Positions 18,356-26,501 of a stretch of DNA of 35,495 bases are shown here, one piece after another; positions within the stretch are counted from its first letter, which is position 1, and the number at the start of each line of letters is the position of its first letter. Source of the DNA: Rubrivivax sp. (GTDB lineage Bacteria > Pseudomonadota > Gammaproteobacteria > Burkholderiales > Burkholderiaceae_C); assembly GCA_020852865.1 (NCBI GenBank), contig JADYZZ010000054.1, positions 1-35,495 on the forward strand. The letters are read 5' to 3'. The translations under genes were made by a program, and so were the position numbers. The notes under the pieces were generated by a model. That model ran no database searches, was not told where the DNA came from, and worked only from the letters and a program-made list of their open reading frames with translations.

Positions 18356-18386
18356 GTCGCAGTCCTCGCACACCCGGCGCAGCCGT

Positions 18387-18800
18387 TCAGGCCGCGTGGC
18401 GGCGGAAGGCCTCCACCGCGCGCAGGAGTTGCTCCTTGGTGAAGGGCTTGGTGAGGTATTCCTCGGAGCCCACCATGCGCCCGCGCGCTTTGTCGAACAG
18501 CCCGTCCTTGGACGACAGCATGATCACCGGCACGCGCGCGAAGCGCGGGTTGCGCTTGATGATCGCGCAGGTCTGGTAGCCGTCCAGCCGCGGCATCAGG
18601 ATGTCGCAGAAGATGAGTTCGGGATCGTGGTCGTTGACCTTGGCCAGCGCGTCGAAGCCGTCCTCGGCCAGCACGACTTCGTGCCCGCCCTGGCGCAGGA
18701 AGATCTCGGCGCTGCGCCGGATCGTGTTGCTGTCGTCGATCACCAGCACCTTGGCTCCCGCCGGGCCGTTCGGTCCGGGGGCTTCGACCAGCGTGTCCAA
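18387..18800 (-). CDS. pilG: PilG single-domain response regulator (probable TTG start)
   Basis: Receiver-only protein of the twitching pathway, 137 residues. It shows KVLVIDDSNTIRRSAEIFL (17-35), phospho-acceptor D66 (IFCDILMPRLDGYQT), PVIMLSSKDGLFDKARG and K118 (YLTKPF), all characteristic of PilG. The frame stays open upstream into the rubredoxin gene, but the start that fits best is TTG at 18798-18800, giving MDTLVEAPG, with GGAGAG at good spacing; an ATG far upstream would overlap the preceding gene. It is the first pil gene after rubredoxin and is followed by pilH, as in other pil-chp clusters. Confidence 0.92.
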   Translation of the reverse strand: MDTLVEAPGPNGPAGAKVLVIDDSNTIRRSAEIFLRQGGHEVVLAEDGFDALAKVNDHDPELIFCDILMPRLDGYQTCAIIKRNPRFARVPVIMLSSKDGLFDKARGRMVGSEEYLTKPFTKEQLLRAVEAFRRHAA

Positions 18801-18846
18801 GCGCAACTCTCCTCGACCCGCCGCCGCGACGCGCGCGCAGCGCGGA

Positions 18847-19020
18847 TCAGATCCTGACCATCTCGAAGTCTTCCTTGCGCGCACCGCACTCGGGGCAGGT
18901 CCAGTCCGCCGGCACGTCGGCCCAGGCGGTGCCGGGCGCGACGCCGTGCTCCGGATCGCCCGTGGCCTCGTCGTAGATCCAGCCGCAGATCAGGCACATC
19001 CAGCTCTGCGGCTCGCTCAC
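18847..19020 (-). CDS. rubredoxin
   Basis: Small iron protein of 57 residues with one Fe held by four cysteines in two pairs, C9-x2-C12 (MCLICGWIYDEATG) and C42-x2-C45 (WTCPECGARKEDFE). It transfers single electrons in the cytosol, for example to oxygenases or in oxidative-stress reactions; the partner is not visible here. Length and spacing are standard. Start is GTG 19018-19020, the alternative being the ATG at codon 8. It is the first gene of the minus-strand run into pilG, with a 46-bp gap, and is divergent from thiD; the same rubredoxin/thiD arrangement is familiar in betaproteobacteria. Confidence 0.93.
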   Translation of the reverse strand: MSEPQSWMCLICGWIYDEATGDPEHGVAPGTAWADVPADWTCPECGARKEDFEMVRI

Positions 19021-19038
19021 GGGGGTACGCTCTCGTCA

Positions 19039-19060
19039 CTACAATGATCGGCCATTGTAG
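19039..19060. promoter_or_regulatory. perfect palindrome with back-to-back -10 hexamers between rubredoxin and thiD
   Basis: CTACAATG (19039-19046) is the exact reverse complement of CATTGTAG (19053-19060), separated by six bases. Each arm contains TACAAT, a good sigma-70 -10 hexamer, once per strand. Minus-strand use would place a transcript start about 27 bases before the rubredoxin GTG; plus-strand use about 130 bases before thiD. No convincing -35 is seen on either side. It could equally be an operator for a dimeric regulator. Confidence 0.5.
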
Positions 19061-19073
19061 CCACGCACCTTAG

Positions 19074-19092
19074 GCGAAACTCCAGGTTTCGT
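19074..19092 (+). other. small hairpin in the thiD leader
   Basis: CGAAAC (19075-19080) pairs with GTTTCG (19086-19091) around a 5-base loop, extendable by a G-T pair. It lies in the predicted 5' leader of thiD. I looked for a TPP riboswitch core (CUGAGA with the downstream conserved block) in 19061-19181 and did not find one. Confidence 0.4.
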
Positions 19093-19181
19093 GAGGACCT
19101 ACACATCGTTGCTCAGAATCTGCTGGAGGTTCCTGCCGGCCTTTCGAGGCGGCTGCGACGGTGCCTTCGGACCCCCTGCCC

Positions 19182-20159
19182 ATGACCTCCGAACCCGCTG
19201 CGGCCACGCCGGCCGACGACCCGCTCGCCGAGCCGCCGGCGCCGGCCTGCGTGATGTGCTTCAACGCGAGTGATCCGAGCGGCGCCGGCGGCCTGGCCGG
19301 CGACGTGGCCACGGTCGCCGCGATGGGCGCGCACGCGCTGCCGGTGGTGACCGCGATCGTCATGCGCGACACGGCCGACATCTTCGAGCAAGATGCGCTG
19401 GACGCCGACACCGTGGCGCAGCAGGCGCGCACGATCCTCGAGGACGTCAACGTCGCGGCCTGGAAGGTGGGCTTCCTCGGTTCGGCCGACACGGTGAGCG
19501 CGGTGGCCGAGGTGCTGGCCGACTACGCCGAGATCCCGCTGGTGTCGTACCTGCCCGCCCTGGGCTGGCTCGACGATGACCAGGCGCAGCCCTACCTCGA
19601 CTCGTTTCGCGAGCTCATCCTGCCGGCCACCGAGGTGCTGGTGGGCAACCACAAGACGCTGCAGGACTTCCTGCTGCCCGAGTGGGACAGCGAGCGCCCG
19701 CCTTCGGCGCGCGAGCTGGCCGTCGCCGCCGCCGAACACGGCACGCGCTACGTGCTGGTCACCGGCATCGCGCTGGCGAGCAAGGGCGGCAAGGACGCGC
19801 CGCAGTACATCGACAACGTACTCGCCTCGGCGCAAGGCGCGATCGCCGGCGAGAAGTTCGAGCGCTTCGACGCGGCCTTCGTCGGCGCCGGCGACACGCT
19901 CGCCGCGGCGCTGGCCGCGCTGCTGGCCTCGGGCAGCGAGCTGCAGCCGGCGCTGAGCGAGGCGCTGGGTTTCCTCGACCAGAGCCTGGATGCGGGCTTC
20001 CGTCCGGGCATGGGCAACATCGTTCCCGACCGCTTCTTCTGGGCCCTGCCTCCGCCCGAAGGCGAGGAGGGCGGCGCGGACGACGCCGCCGCCGGGTCCG
20101 ACGAGCCGAGCGGCGGCAACGGCAAGGAAGGCAAGGGGGCGGTGCGCCGTGTCCACTAA
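19182..20159 (+). CDS. thiD: hydroxymethylpyrimidine/phosphomethylpyrimidine kinase (ThiD-like)
   Basis: Ribokinase-fold kinase that phosphorylates the pyrimidine half of thiamin, in the cytosol. The 325-residue protein shows [30 protein letters not shown], the ThiD signature, and the C-terminal anion-hole motif [14 protein letters not shown] with D238, where E. coli ThiD has GTGCTL with cysteine. It carries an acidic/Gly-rich C-terminal tail of about 35 residues ([19 protein letters not shown]) absent from short ThiDs. Start taken at ATG 19182; GTG 19161 is in frame. The stop overlaps the hemL start by 11 bp, so the two are co-translated. Pyridoxal kinase activity is an alternative because of the Asp. 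Confidence 0.87.
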   Translation: MTSEPAAATPADDPLAEPPAPACVMCFNASDPSGAGGLAGDVATVAAMGAHALPVVTAIVMRDTADIFEQDALDADTVAQQARTILEDVNVAAWKVGFLGSADTVSAVAEVLADYAEIPLVSYLPALGWLDDDQAQPYLDSFRELILPATEVLVGNHKTLQDFLLPEWDSERPPSARELAVAAAEHGTRYVLVTGIALASKGGKDAPQYIDNVLASAQGAIAGEKFERFDAAFVGAGDTLAAALAALLASGSELQPALSEALGFLDQSLDAGFRPGMGNIVPDRFFWALPPPEGEEGGADDAAAGSDEPSGGNGKEGKGAVRRVH

Positions 20160-21450
20160 CGACGAGCTGTTCGCGCGCGCCCAGCGCGTGATCCCCGGCG
20201 GCGTCAACTCGCCGGTGCGTGCCTTCCGCGCCGTCGGCGGCACCCCGCGTTTCGTGACGCGCGCCCAGGGTGCGCATTTCTGGGACGCCGAAGGCCGCCG
20301 CTTCATCGACTACATCGGCTCCTGGGGGCCGATGATCCTCGGTCATGCCCACCCGGCCGTGCTCGAGGCGGTGCAGCGCGCCGCCGCCGAGGGCTTCAGC
20401 TTCGGCGCGCCCACCGAGCGCGAGATCGAGCTGGCCGAGGCCATCATCGCGCAGGTGCCGGGCATCGAGCAGCTGCGGCTCGTTTCCAGCGGCACCGAAG
20501 CCGGCATGAGCGCGCTGCGGCTGGCGCGCGGCGCCACCGGCCGCAGCCGCATCGTCAAGTTCGAAGGCTGCTACCACGGCCATGCCGACGCGCTGCTGGT
20601 CAAGGCCGGTTCGGGCCTGGCCACCTTCGGCCACCCCACCAGCGCCGGAGTGCCGCCCGAGGTCGTGCGGCACACGCGGGTGCTCGGCTACAACGATGTC
20701 GAGCAGCTCGAGGCGGCCTTCGCCGAGCACGGCGACGACATCGCCTGCGTGATCGTCGAGCCGATCGCCGGCAACATGAACTTCGTGCGCGCGAGCGTGC
20801 CCTTCATGGCCCGGCTGCGGGCGCTGTGCACGCAGCACGGCGCGCTGCTCGTGTTCGACGAGGTGATGACCGGCTTTCGGGTCGCGCTGGGCGGCGCCCA
20901 GAGCCTGTACGCGCGGCTCATCCCCGGCTTCACGCCCGACCTCAGCGTGTTCGGCAAGGTCATCGGCGGCGGCATGCCGCTGGCCGCCTTCGGCGGCTCC
21001 AGGGCCCTGATGAGCCAACTCGCGCCGCTCGGCCCGGTCTACCAGGCGGGCACGCTGTCGGGCAATCCGGTCGCCACCGCCTGCGGGCTGGCTACGCTGC
21101 GCGAGATCGCGCGCCCGGGCTTCTTCGACGCGCTGGCTGCGCGCACGCGCGCGCTGGTCGACGGCCTCGTGCAGGCCGCGCACGCGGCCGGCGTGCCGCT
21201 GGTCGGCGACTGCGAAGGCGGCATGTTCGGCTTCTTCTTCACCGGACAACTGCCACAGGACTACGCCCAGGTGATGGCCACCGACAAGGAGCGCTTCAAC
21301 CGCTTCTTCCACGCCATGCTCGCGCGCGGCGTGTACTTCGCGCCGGCGCTGTACGAGGCCGGGTTCGTCTCGGCGGCGCACGCCGAGTCCGACATCGCGG
21401 CCACGCTGGCCGCGGCGCGCGAAGCCTTCGCGGCAGCGGCCGGCGCCTGA
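20149..21450 (+). CDS. hemL: glutamate-1-semialdehyde 2,1-aminomutase
   Basis: PLP enzyme that makes 5-aminolevulinate in the C5 pathway of haem synthesis, in the cytosol. 433 residues, typical length. Motifs: [18 protein letters not shown] at the N-terminus, [35 protein letters not shown], and the PLP lysine K270 in [21 protein letters not shown] start at 20149, inside the 3' end of thiD, preceded by AAGGGGG. The C-terminal codons and stop are part of a 21-bp repeat that occurs three times in tandem. Confidence 0.97.
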   Translation: MSTNDELFARAQRVIPGGVNSPVRAFRAVGGTPRFVTRAQGAHFWDAEGRRFIDYIGSWGPMILGHAHPAVLEAVQRAAAEGFSFGAPTEREIELAEAIIAQVPGIEQLRLVSSGTEAGMSALRLARGATGRSRIVKFEGCYHGHADALLVKAGSGLATFGHPTSAGVPPEVVRHTRVLGYNDVEQLEAAFAEHGDDIACVIVEPIAGNMNFVRASVPFMARLRALCTQHGALLVFDEVMTGFRVALGGAQSLYARLIPGFTPDLSVFGKVIGGGMPLAAFGGSRALMSQLAPLGPVYQAGTLSGNPVATACGLATLREIARPGFFDALAARTRALVDGLVQAAHAAGVPLVGDCEGGMFGFFFTGQLPQDYAQVMATDKERFNRFFHAMLARGVYFAPALYEAGFVSAAHAESDIAATLAAAREAFAAAAGA

Positions 21451-21503
21451 TCCGCCCGGGCCGGCGCCTGATCCGCCCGGGCCGACGGCTGATCCGCCCG
21501 GGC
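21441..21503 (+). repeat. three tandem 21-bp repeats, each with TGA, at the 3' end of hemL
   Basis: Units 21441-21461, 21462-21482 and 21483-21503 follow the pattern CGGCGCCTGATCCGCCCGGGC; the first two are identical and the third differs at positions 3, 6 and 8. The first unit contains the last hemL codons and stop; because 21 is a multiple of three, every unit has a TGA in the hemL frame. Loss or gain of units would leave HemL unchanged. The units contain the palindrome GCCCGGGC. Confidence 0.85.
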
Positions 21504-21533
21504 CGCAGCCCGGCCGCGGCCGGCGCGCCTTCC

Positions 21534-21539
21534 TAGAAT
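21534..21539 (+). promoter_or_regulatory. candidate -10 hexamer just before mpl
   Basis: TAGAAT ends eight bases before the preferred mpl ATG (21547), so transcription from it would give a leaderless or nearly leaderless mRNA. There is no recognisable -35 at the right distance, and the overlapping ATG at 21538 is an alternative start. Confidence 0.4.
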
Positions 21540-21546
21540 GGGGCGC

Positions 21547-22941
21547 ATGCACCTGCACATCCTCGGCATCTGCGGCACCTTCATGGGCGGGCTGGCGGCG
21601 CTGGCGCGCGAAGCCGGCCACCGCGTCACCGGCTGCGACGCCGGCGTCTACCCGCCGATGAGCGAGCAGTTGCAGGCGCTGGGCATCGAGCTGATCGAAG
21701 GCTTCGATGCCGGGCAGCTCGCGCTCGCGCCCGACTGCTTCGTCGTCGGCAACGTGGTCACGCGCGGCAACCCGCTGATGGAGGCCATCCTCGACGCCGG
21801 CGCGCGCTGCACCAGCGGACCGCAGTGGCTGGCCGAGCAGGTGCTGCACGGCCGCCACGTGCTGGCCGTGGCCGGCACGCACGGCAAGACGACGACAACG
21901 GCGATGCTGGCCTGGATCCTCGAGCGCTGCGGTCTGGAGCCTGGCTTCCTGATCGGTGGCGTGCCGCGCAACTTCGGCGTCTCGGCACGGCTGGGCAGCG
22001 GACGCCATTTCGTCATCGAAGCCGACGAGTACGACACGGCGCTGTTCGACAAGCGCAGCAAGTTCGTGCATTACCGGCCACGCACGGCGATCCTCAACAA
22101 CCTCGAGCTCGACCACGCCGACATCTTCCCCGACCTGGCAGCCATCGAGACGCAGTTCCACCACCTCGTGCGCACCGTGCCGGCGAGCGGCCGCCTCGTC
22201 GTCAACGCGCGCGACGAGGCGCTGGCGCGCGTGCTCGCACGCGGCTGCTGGAGCGAGGTGCAGCGCTTCGGCACCCGGCGCGAGGAGCCCGGCGGGCTCG
22301 CCGCGCGCGGCGAGCCCGAAGCCTTCGACGTGCTGCGCGGCAGCCTCAGGCTCGGCCGCGTCGAGTGGAACCTGCTCGGCGAGCACAACCAGCTCAACGC
22401 GCTGGCTGCCATCGGTGCGGCCGAGCACGCCGGCGTCGCACCCGAGGACGCGGCGGCCGCACTGGCCGGCTTCGACAACGTGCGCCGCCGCCTCGAATTG
22501 CGCGGCGAGGCCGGCGGCGTGCGCGTTTACGACGACTTCGCGCACCACCCGAGCGCGATGCGCGCCACGATCGACGGCCTGCGCCGCAAGCTCGACCGCG
22601 CCACGCCCCCCGGCGCGGATGCGCCGCGCATCCTCGCCGTGTTCGAGCCGCGCTCGAACACGATGAAGCTCGGCACGATGAAGGCACGGCTGCCCTGGGC
22701 GCTCGAGCAGGCCGATCTGGCCTTCTGCCTGCAGGGCGACTACGGCTGGAGCGCACGCGAGGCGCTGGCGCCGATGGGCGCCGCGGCCGTCGTCGCCGAC
22801 AGCGTGCCGGCGCTCGTCGAAGCGGTGGTGCGCGCAGCCCGCACCGGCGACCATGTGCTGTGCATGAGCAACGGCAGCTTCGGCGGCGTGCACGAGCAGT
22901 TGCTCGCGGCGCTGACCAGGGCGGCGGCGGCGCCGCGCTAA
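21547..22941 (+). CDS. mpl: UDP-N-acetylmuramate:L-alanyl-gamma-D-glutamyl-meso-diaminopimelate ligase
   Basis: Cytosolic Mur-ligase family enzyme that recycles cell-wall tripeptide by joining it directly to UDP-MurNAc. 464 residues from ATG 21547, giving the typical start MHLHILGICGTFMGGLAAL. ATP P-loop GTHGKTTTT at 110-118, FVIEADEYDTALFDKRSKF, NLELDHADIF, LLGEHNQLNALAAI, and YDDFAHHPSAMRATI are all diagnostic of Mpl rather than MurC. An in-frame ATG three codons upstream is possible but overlaps a TAGAAT hexamer. It is monocistronic in appearance: 96 bp from hemL and 68 bp from the next gene. Confidence 0.95.
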   Translation: MHLHILGICGTFMGGLAALAREAGHRVTGCDAGVYPPMSEQLQALGIELIEGFDAGQLALAPDCFVVGNVVTRGNPLMEAILDAGARCTSGPQWLAEQVLHGRHVLAVAGTHGKTTTTAMLAWILERCGLEPGFLIGGVPRNFGVSARLGSGRHFVIEADEYDTALFDKRSKFVHYRPRTAILNNLELDHADIFPDLAAIETQFHHLVRTVPASGRLVVNARDEALARVLARGCWSEVQRFGTRREEPGGLAARGEPEAFDVLRGSLRLGRVEWNLLGEHNQLNALAAIGAAEHAGVAPEDAAAALAGFDNVRRRLELRGEAGGVRVYDDFAHHPSAMRATIDGLRRKLDRATPPGADAPRILAVFEPRSNTMKLGTMKARLPWALEQADLAFCLQGDYGWSAREALAPMGAAAVVADSVPALVEAVVRAARTGDHVLCMSNGSFGGVHEQLLAALTRAAAAPR

Positions 22942-23009
22942 CCTCCGCAACCCCCGCGCCTCCGCACCTTGACACCTTCGCGCCTTCGACTTTCCCCACC
23001 GCTGCCGAC

Positions 23010-25787
23010 ATGATTCGTCCGCCTGCCCCGACCGTTCCTGCCCGGCGTGCCGTCGGCGCCGGCTTCACCCCCTCGCTGGCGGCTCTGGCCGCTGCCGCGT
23101 TGCTCGGTGCCTGCACGACGCCGCCCGTCACCGCTCCCGACGCGACGGCGCCGGCGGCGGCCCGCTCGGGCGCACAGCCGGCTGCAACGCCGTCCGCGCG
23201 GCCGCTCGCCGACGCCGCACGCCCGGCCTCGGCCGCCGCCTCCGGCGCGACCGCGGCGCGCCCGCCGGCGCCGGGCACCCCGCCGCCGTTTGCCGAGGTC
23301 ACGCGCGACGCCAGGAGCACGGCCGGCTACCTCACGCTGTGGACGCGCGACGAGAAGACCTGGATCGAGATCCCGGCCGAACGTCTGGAGCAGCCGATGT
23401 TCCTCGGTGCCTCGCTGGCCTCGGGCCTCGGTGTCGGCTTCCTGCTGCCCGGCCTGATGCCTAGCGACCAGATCGTTGTGCTGCGCCGCGTCGGCAACCT
23501 GATCCAGCTGGTCGCACGCAACCAGCATGCGCGAGCGCCCGCCGGCACACCGCTCGCGCGCGCCGTCGCCGAAAGCTACTCCGACAGCCTGCTCGCCGCC
23601 GCGCCGCTGGCCGCCGCGCCGCACCCGCAGCGCAAGTCGCTGCTGGTCGATGCCATGGCGCTGCTCGGCGGCGACCTCGCCGGCTTGCAAACGCCCATCG
23701 AGTCGATGTTCCGCATGCCCTACGGCCTGGACCGCGGCAACAGCTCGATCGAACGCACGCGCACCGGCAGCGACGGCACCGCGCTCACGCTGCGGCTGCA
23801 TTTCGCGGTGCCCAAGCTGCCCGCGCCGCCGGCGCTGGCACCCGGCGCGCCGCCGCCCAATCCGGCCGCGCTGCCCAACCCGCCGCGCATGGTGCCCGAC
23901 GCGCGCAGCTTCTTCCTCGGCCTGGCGTACACGTTCGCGCCGCTGCCCGCCTCGCCGATGCCCGCGCGCCTGGCCGACCAGCGCGTGGGCTACTTCACCG
24001 ACGCCTTCGTCGACTTCGGCAACGAGTTCGCCGGCGACCGCCGCGCCCACTACATCAACCGCTGGCGGCTCGAGAAGAAGGATCCGGCGGCCGAGGTCTC
24101 CGAGCCCAAGGTGCCGATCCGCGTCGTGATGGACCGCAACATCCCCGAGAAGTGGCGCGCCACGGTGCGCGAAGGCATCCTCGAGTGGAACAAGGCCTTC
24201 GAGCGCGCGGGCTGGCGCAACGCGCTGGCCGTCGAGCAGCAGCCCGAGGACGCCGACTGGACTTCGCTCGAGGGCGCGCACCTGCTGGCCGTGCGCTGGT
24301 TCGCCATGGAGGGCCCCGGCGCGATGGCCGTCGGCCTCTCGCAGAGCGACCCGCGCAGCGGCGAGATCCTGCGCGGCGCGGCCATCATTCCGGAGAACTG
24401 GATGCGCTTCGACCGCCTGGATCTGGCCGACACCGAGCCGCGCCTGGCCGGCGCGGCGGCGCTCGACGCGCGCATGTGCAGCTACGCCAGCGACGCGCTC
24501 GAGCAGGCCGGCTTCGGTTTCGAGCTGATGACCCTGCGCGGCGCCTTCGACCCGAACGGCCCCGAGGCCGAGCGCTACGTGCGCAACGGCCTGAAGGCGG
24601 TGGTGGTGCACGAGGTCGGCCATGCGCTCGGGCTGCGGCACAACTTCAAGGCCTCGAGCGGCATCAGCGCCGCCGCGCTGCGCGACCCGGCTTTCACGCA
24701 CGAGCACGGCGTGTCCAACTCGGTGATGGACTACAACCCGCCGAACGTGCCGCTGCGCGGCGAGCGCGTCGCCGACTATCACATGCACGGCCTGGGCGCC
24801 TACGACTACTGGGCCATCGAGTACGGCTACCGCGCGTTCGCGCCGGCCGACGAGAAGGCCGGGCTGGCCGCGATCGCCGCGCGTTCCGAGCGCGACCCAG
24901 CGCTCGTCTACGGCACCGACGAGGACACGGTGATCGGCGACCCGCTGATCAACCGCTTCGACCTGACCAACGACCCGCTCGCCTACGCGCGGCGCCAGCT
25001 CGAGCTCGGCCGCGAGCTGTGGACGCTGACGCAGGCGCGCGAGCTGCCCGCCGACGACGACCTCACCGTCTACCGCCGCAACCTGCAGCGCGGGCTCAAC
25101 CGCTTTGCCCAGTCGGTGCCGCTGCTGGCGCATTACGTCGGCGGCGTGAACACGTCGCGCGCGCTGGCCGGAGCGAACCAGGCGCTCTTCGTTCCGGTGC
25201 CGGCCGACAAGCAGCGCGCCGCACTGGCGACGCTGCTCGACGGCGTGTTCGCCGCCGGCAGCTTCCGCTTCGAGCCGCAGTTCATGAGCCGGCTCGGCGC
25301 CGAGCAGTTCGACCGCGCGCGCGGGCGCCCGGCCGACACCGACTTCAGCCTGCCGACCGCGGTGCTGGCGATCCAGCGCGCCGCACTCGACGCGCTGATG
25401 TCGGACGGCGTCGCGCTGCGCCTGGCCGACGCCGAAGCGAAGGTGGCCGATCCGCGCACGCTGCTCGGCTACGCCGAAGTGCAGCAGCGCCTGGCCGCGG
25501 CCACCTGGTCCGAGCTCGAGGGCAAGCCCGCCGCGATCGAACCGCTGCGCCGCAACCTGCAGCGCGAGCACCTCCGACGCCTGGCCGCCGGGCTGCTGCG
25601 CGCGGCCTCGCCGGTGGCCGCCGACGTGCGTGCCGCGCATCGCCAGGCGGCGCTGCAGCTGGCCGCCCGGCTCGAGGCAGCGCTCGCCGCCAAGGGCTGG
25701 ACGACGACGGCGCGCGCCCATCTGGCCGACAGCGCGGCGGCCCTGGCCGAGGCGCTGCGCGCATCGGTCGTCAAGCCCGGCGTCTGA
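23010..25787 (+). CDS. zinc-dependent metzincin-like metalloprotease, predicted lipoprotein (DUF5117/DUF4953 type)
   Basis: Predicted envelope protease of 925 residues. The N-terminus has a basic start, a hydrophobic stretch and a lipobox LLGAC (C35), so it is probably lipid-anchored after export. A Pro/Ala/Thr-rich spacer (36-90) follows, then an N-terminal domain with YLTLWTRDEKTWIEIP and, centrally, the zinc site HEVGHALGLRH (H534, E535, H538, H544) with a downstream Met-turn-like SVMDY. The long C-terminal part (600-925) is mostly helical-looking. The arrangement fits the DUF5117/DUF4953 family as I remember it; substrate unknown. No good Shine-Dalgarno precedes the ATG. The 68 bp before it hold a TTGACA (22969-22974) but no matching -10. 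Confidence 0.85.
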   Translation: MIRPPAPTVPARRAVGAGFTPSLAALAAAALLGACTTPPVTAPDATAPAAARSGAQPAATPSARPLADAARPASAAASGATAARPPAPGTPPPFAEVTRDARSTAGYLTLWTRDEKTWIEIPAERLEQPMFLGASLASGLGVGFLLPGLMPSDQIVVLRRVGNLIQLVARNQHARAPAGTPLARAVAESYSDSLLAAAPLAAAPHPQRKSLLVDAMALLGGDLAGLQTPIESMFRMPYGLDRGNSSIERTRTGSDGTALTLRLHFAVPKLPAPPALAPGAPPPNPAALPNPPRMVPDARSFFLGLAYTFAPLPASPMPARLADQRVGYFTDAFVDFGNEFAGDRRAHYINRWRLEKKDPAAEVSEPKVPIRVVMDRNIPEKWRATVREGILEWNKAFERAGWRNALAVEQQPEDADWTSLEGAHLLAVRWFAMEGPGAMAVGLSQSDPRSGEILRGAAIIPENWMRFDRLDLADTEPRLAGAAALDARMCSYASDALEQAGFGFELMTLRGAFDPNGPEAERYVRNGLKAVVVHEVGHALGLRHNFKASSGISAAALRDPAFTHEHGVSNSVMDYNPPNVPLRGERVADYHMHGLGAYDYWAIEYGYRAFAPADEKAGLAAIAARSERDPALVYGTDEDTVIGDPLINRFDLTNDPLAYARRQLELGRELWTLTQARELPADDDLTVYRRNLQRGLNRFAQSVPLLAHYVGGVNTSRALAGANQALFVPVPADKQRAALATLLDGVFAAGSFRFEPQFMSRLGAEQFDRARGRPADTDFSLPTAVLAIQRAALDALMSDGVALRLADAEAKVADPRTLLGYAEVQQRLAAATWSELEGKPAAIEPLRRNLQREHLRRLAAGLLRAASPVAADVRAAHRQAALQLAARLEAALAAKGWTTTARAHLADSAAALAEALRASVVKPGV

Positions 25788-25792
25788 GGCGC

Positions 25793-26431
25793 ATGTCGCC
25801 CACGATGCCGGTGCCGGCCGCGACGCAGGCACCGACGCATCTGCTGTACCTGCACGGCTTCCGTTCGTCGCCGCATTCGTTCAAGGCGCGCCTCCTGCAC
25901 GCCTGGCTCGACGAACACGCGCGCGCCGTGCACTGGTGGTGCCCGCAGCTGCCGCCCTCGCCGCGCGCCGCGTTCGAATTGCTCGAGCGCGGCCTGGCCG
26001 GGTGGCCGCGCGACGCGATGGCCGTCGTCGGCAGCTCGCTGGGCGGCTTCTACGCCATGGTGCTGGCCGAGCGGCTGGGCTGCCCGGCCGTGCTGCTGAA
26101 TCCGGCGGTCGAGCCGGCGCGCGATCTCGCCGCCTACGTCGGCGAGCTGCGCGCCTACCACGACGCGAGCGTCACGCTGCAGTGGCTGCCCGAGGCCCTC
26201 GACGAGTTGCGTGCCCTCGCACCGGCGCGCATCACGCGGCCCGAGCGCTGCTTCGCCGTCATCGCCAAGGGTGACGAACTTCTCGACTGGCGCGAGATGG
26301 CGGCGCACTGCGCCGGCGCGCAGATCCTGCTGCTCGAAGGCAGCGACCACGCGCTGTCGGACTTCGCGCAGCACCTGCCCGCCGTGCTGCGCTTCCTGCG
26401 GCTGGGCGACCGAGAGCCTGTGAAGACCTGA
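25793..26431 (+). CDS. yqiA: YqiA-type alpha/beta-hydrolase esterase
   Basis: Small cytosolic esterase of 212 residues. The opening HLLYLHGFRSSPHSFKARLL is typical of the YqiA family, followed by the nucleophile elbow VGSSLGGFYA (Ser within GSSLGG), AVLLNPAVEPARDL, the acid in GDELLDW and the catalytic His in SDHALSDF. Natural substrate unknown; E. coli YqiA hydrolyses short-chain acyl esters. ATG 25793 follows the protease stop by 5 bp with GAGG just before it, so it is probably co-translated. Another ATG lies 12 bases downstream. Its last codons include GAGAGCCTGTGAAG, also found after chpA. Confidence 0.87.
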   Translation: MSPTMPVPAATQAPTHLLYLHGFRSSPHSFKARLLHAWLDEHARAVHWWCPQLPPSPRAAFELLERGLAGWPRDAMAVVGSSLGGFYAMVLAERLGCPAVLLNPAVEPARDLAAYVGELRAYHDASVTLQWLPEALDELRALAPARITRPERCFAVIAKGDELLDWREMAAHCAGAQILLLEGSDHALSDFAQHLPAVLRFLRLGDREPVKT

Positions 26432-26488
26432 AGGCGGCGCCAGCCGCACGGCCGCGGCACGGCGCGGCCACGCGCGGCGCAAACCTCG

Positions 26489-26494
26489 GACAAT
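26489..26494 (+). promoter_or_regulatory. candidate -10 hexamer just before the RNB exonuclease gene
   Basis: GACAAT ends seven bases before the ATG at 26502, the same close -10-to-start spacing as TAGAAT before mpl. A hairpin GCGGC/GCCGC (from 26435) downstream of the esterase stop may separate the transcripts. No clear -35. Confidence 0.35.
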
Positions 26495-26501
26495 CGCACC
26501 G

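Noticed and set aside
19061..19181. Possible TPP riboswitch before thiD
   Set aside because: A long leader before a thiamin gene made this worth checking, but the conserved THI-box core is not present.
19759..22950. A 1063-codon minus-strand frame opposite thiD, hemL and mpl
   Set aside because: Antisense shadow of three clearly identified genes; no motif and no ribosome-binding site.
22938..25832. A 964-codon minus-strand frame opposite the lipoprotein protease gene
   Set aside because: Low-complexity shadow of the protease gene, whose lipobox and zinc motif establish the real strand.
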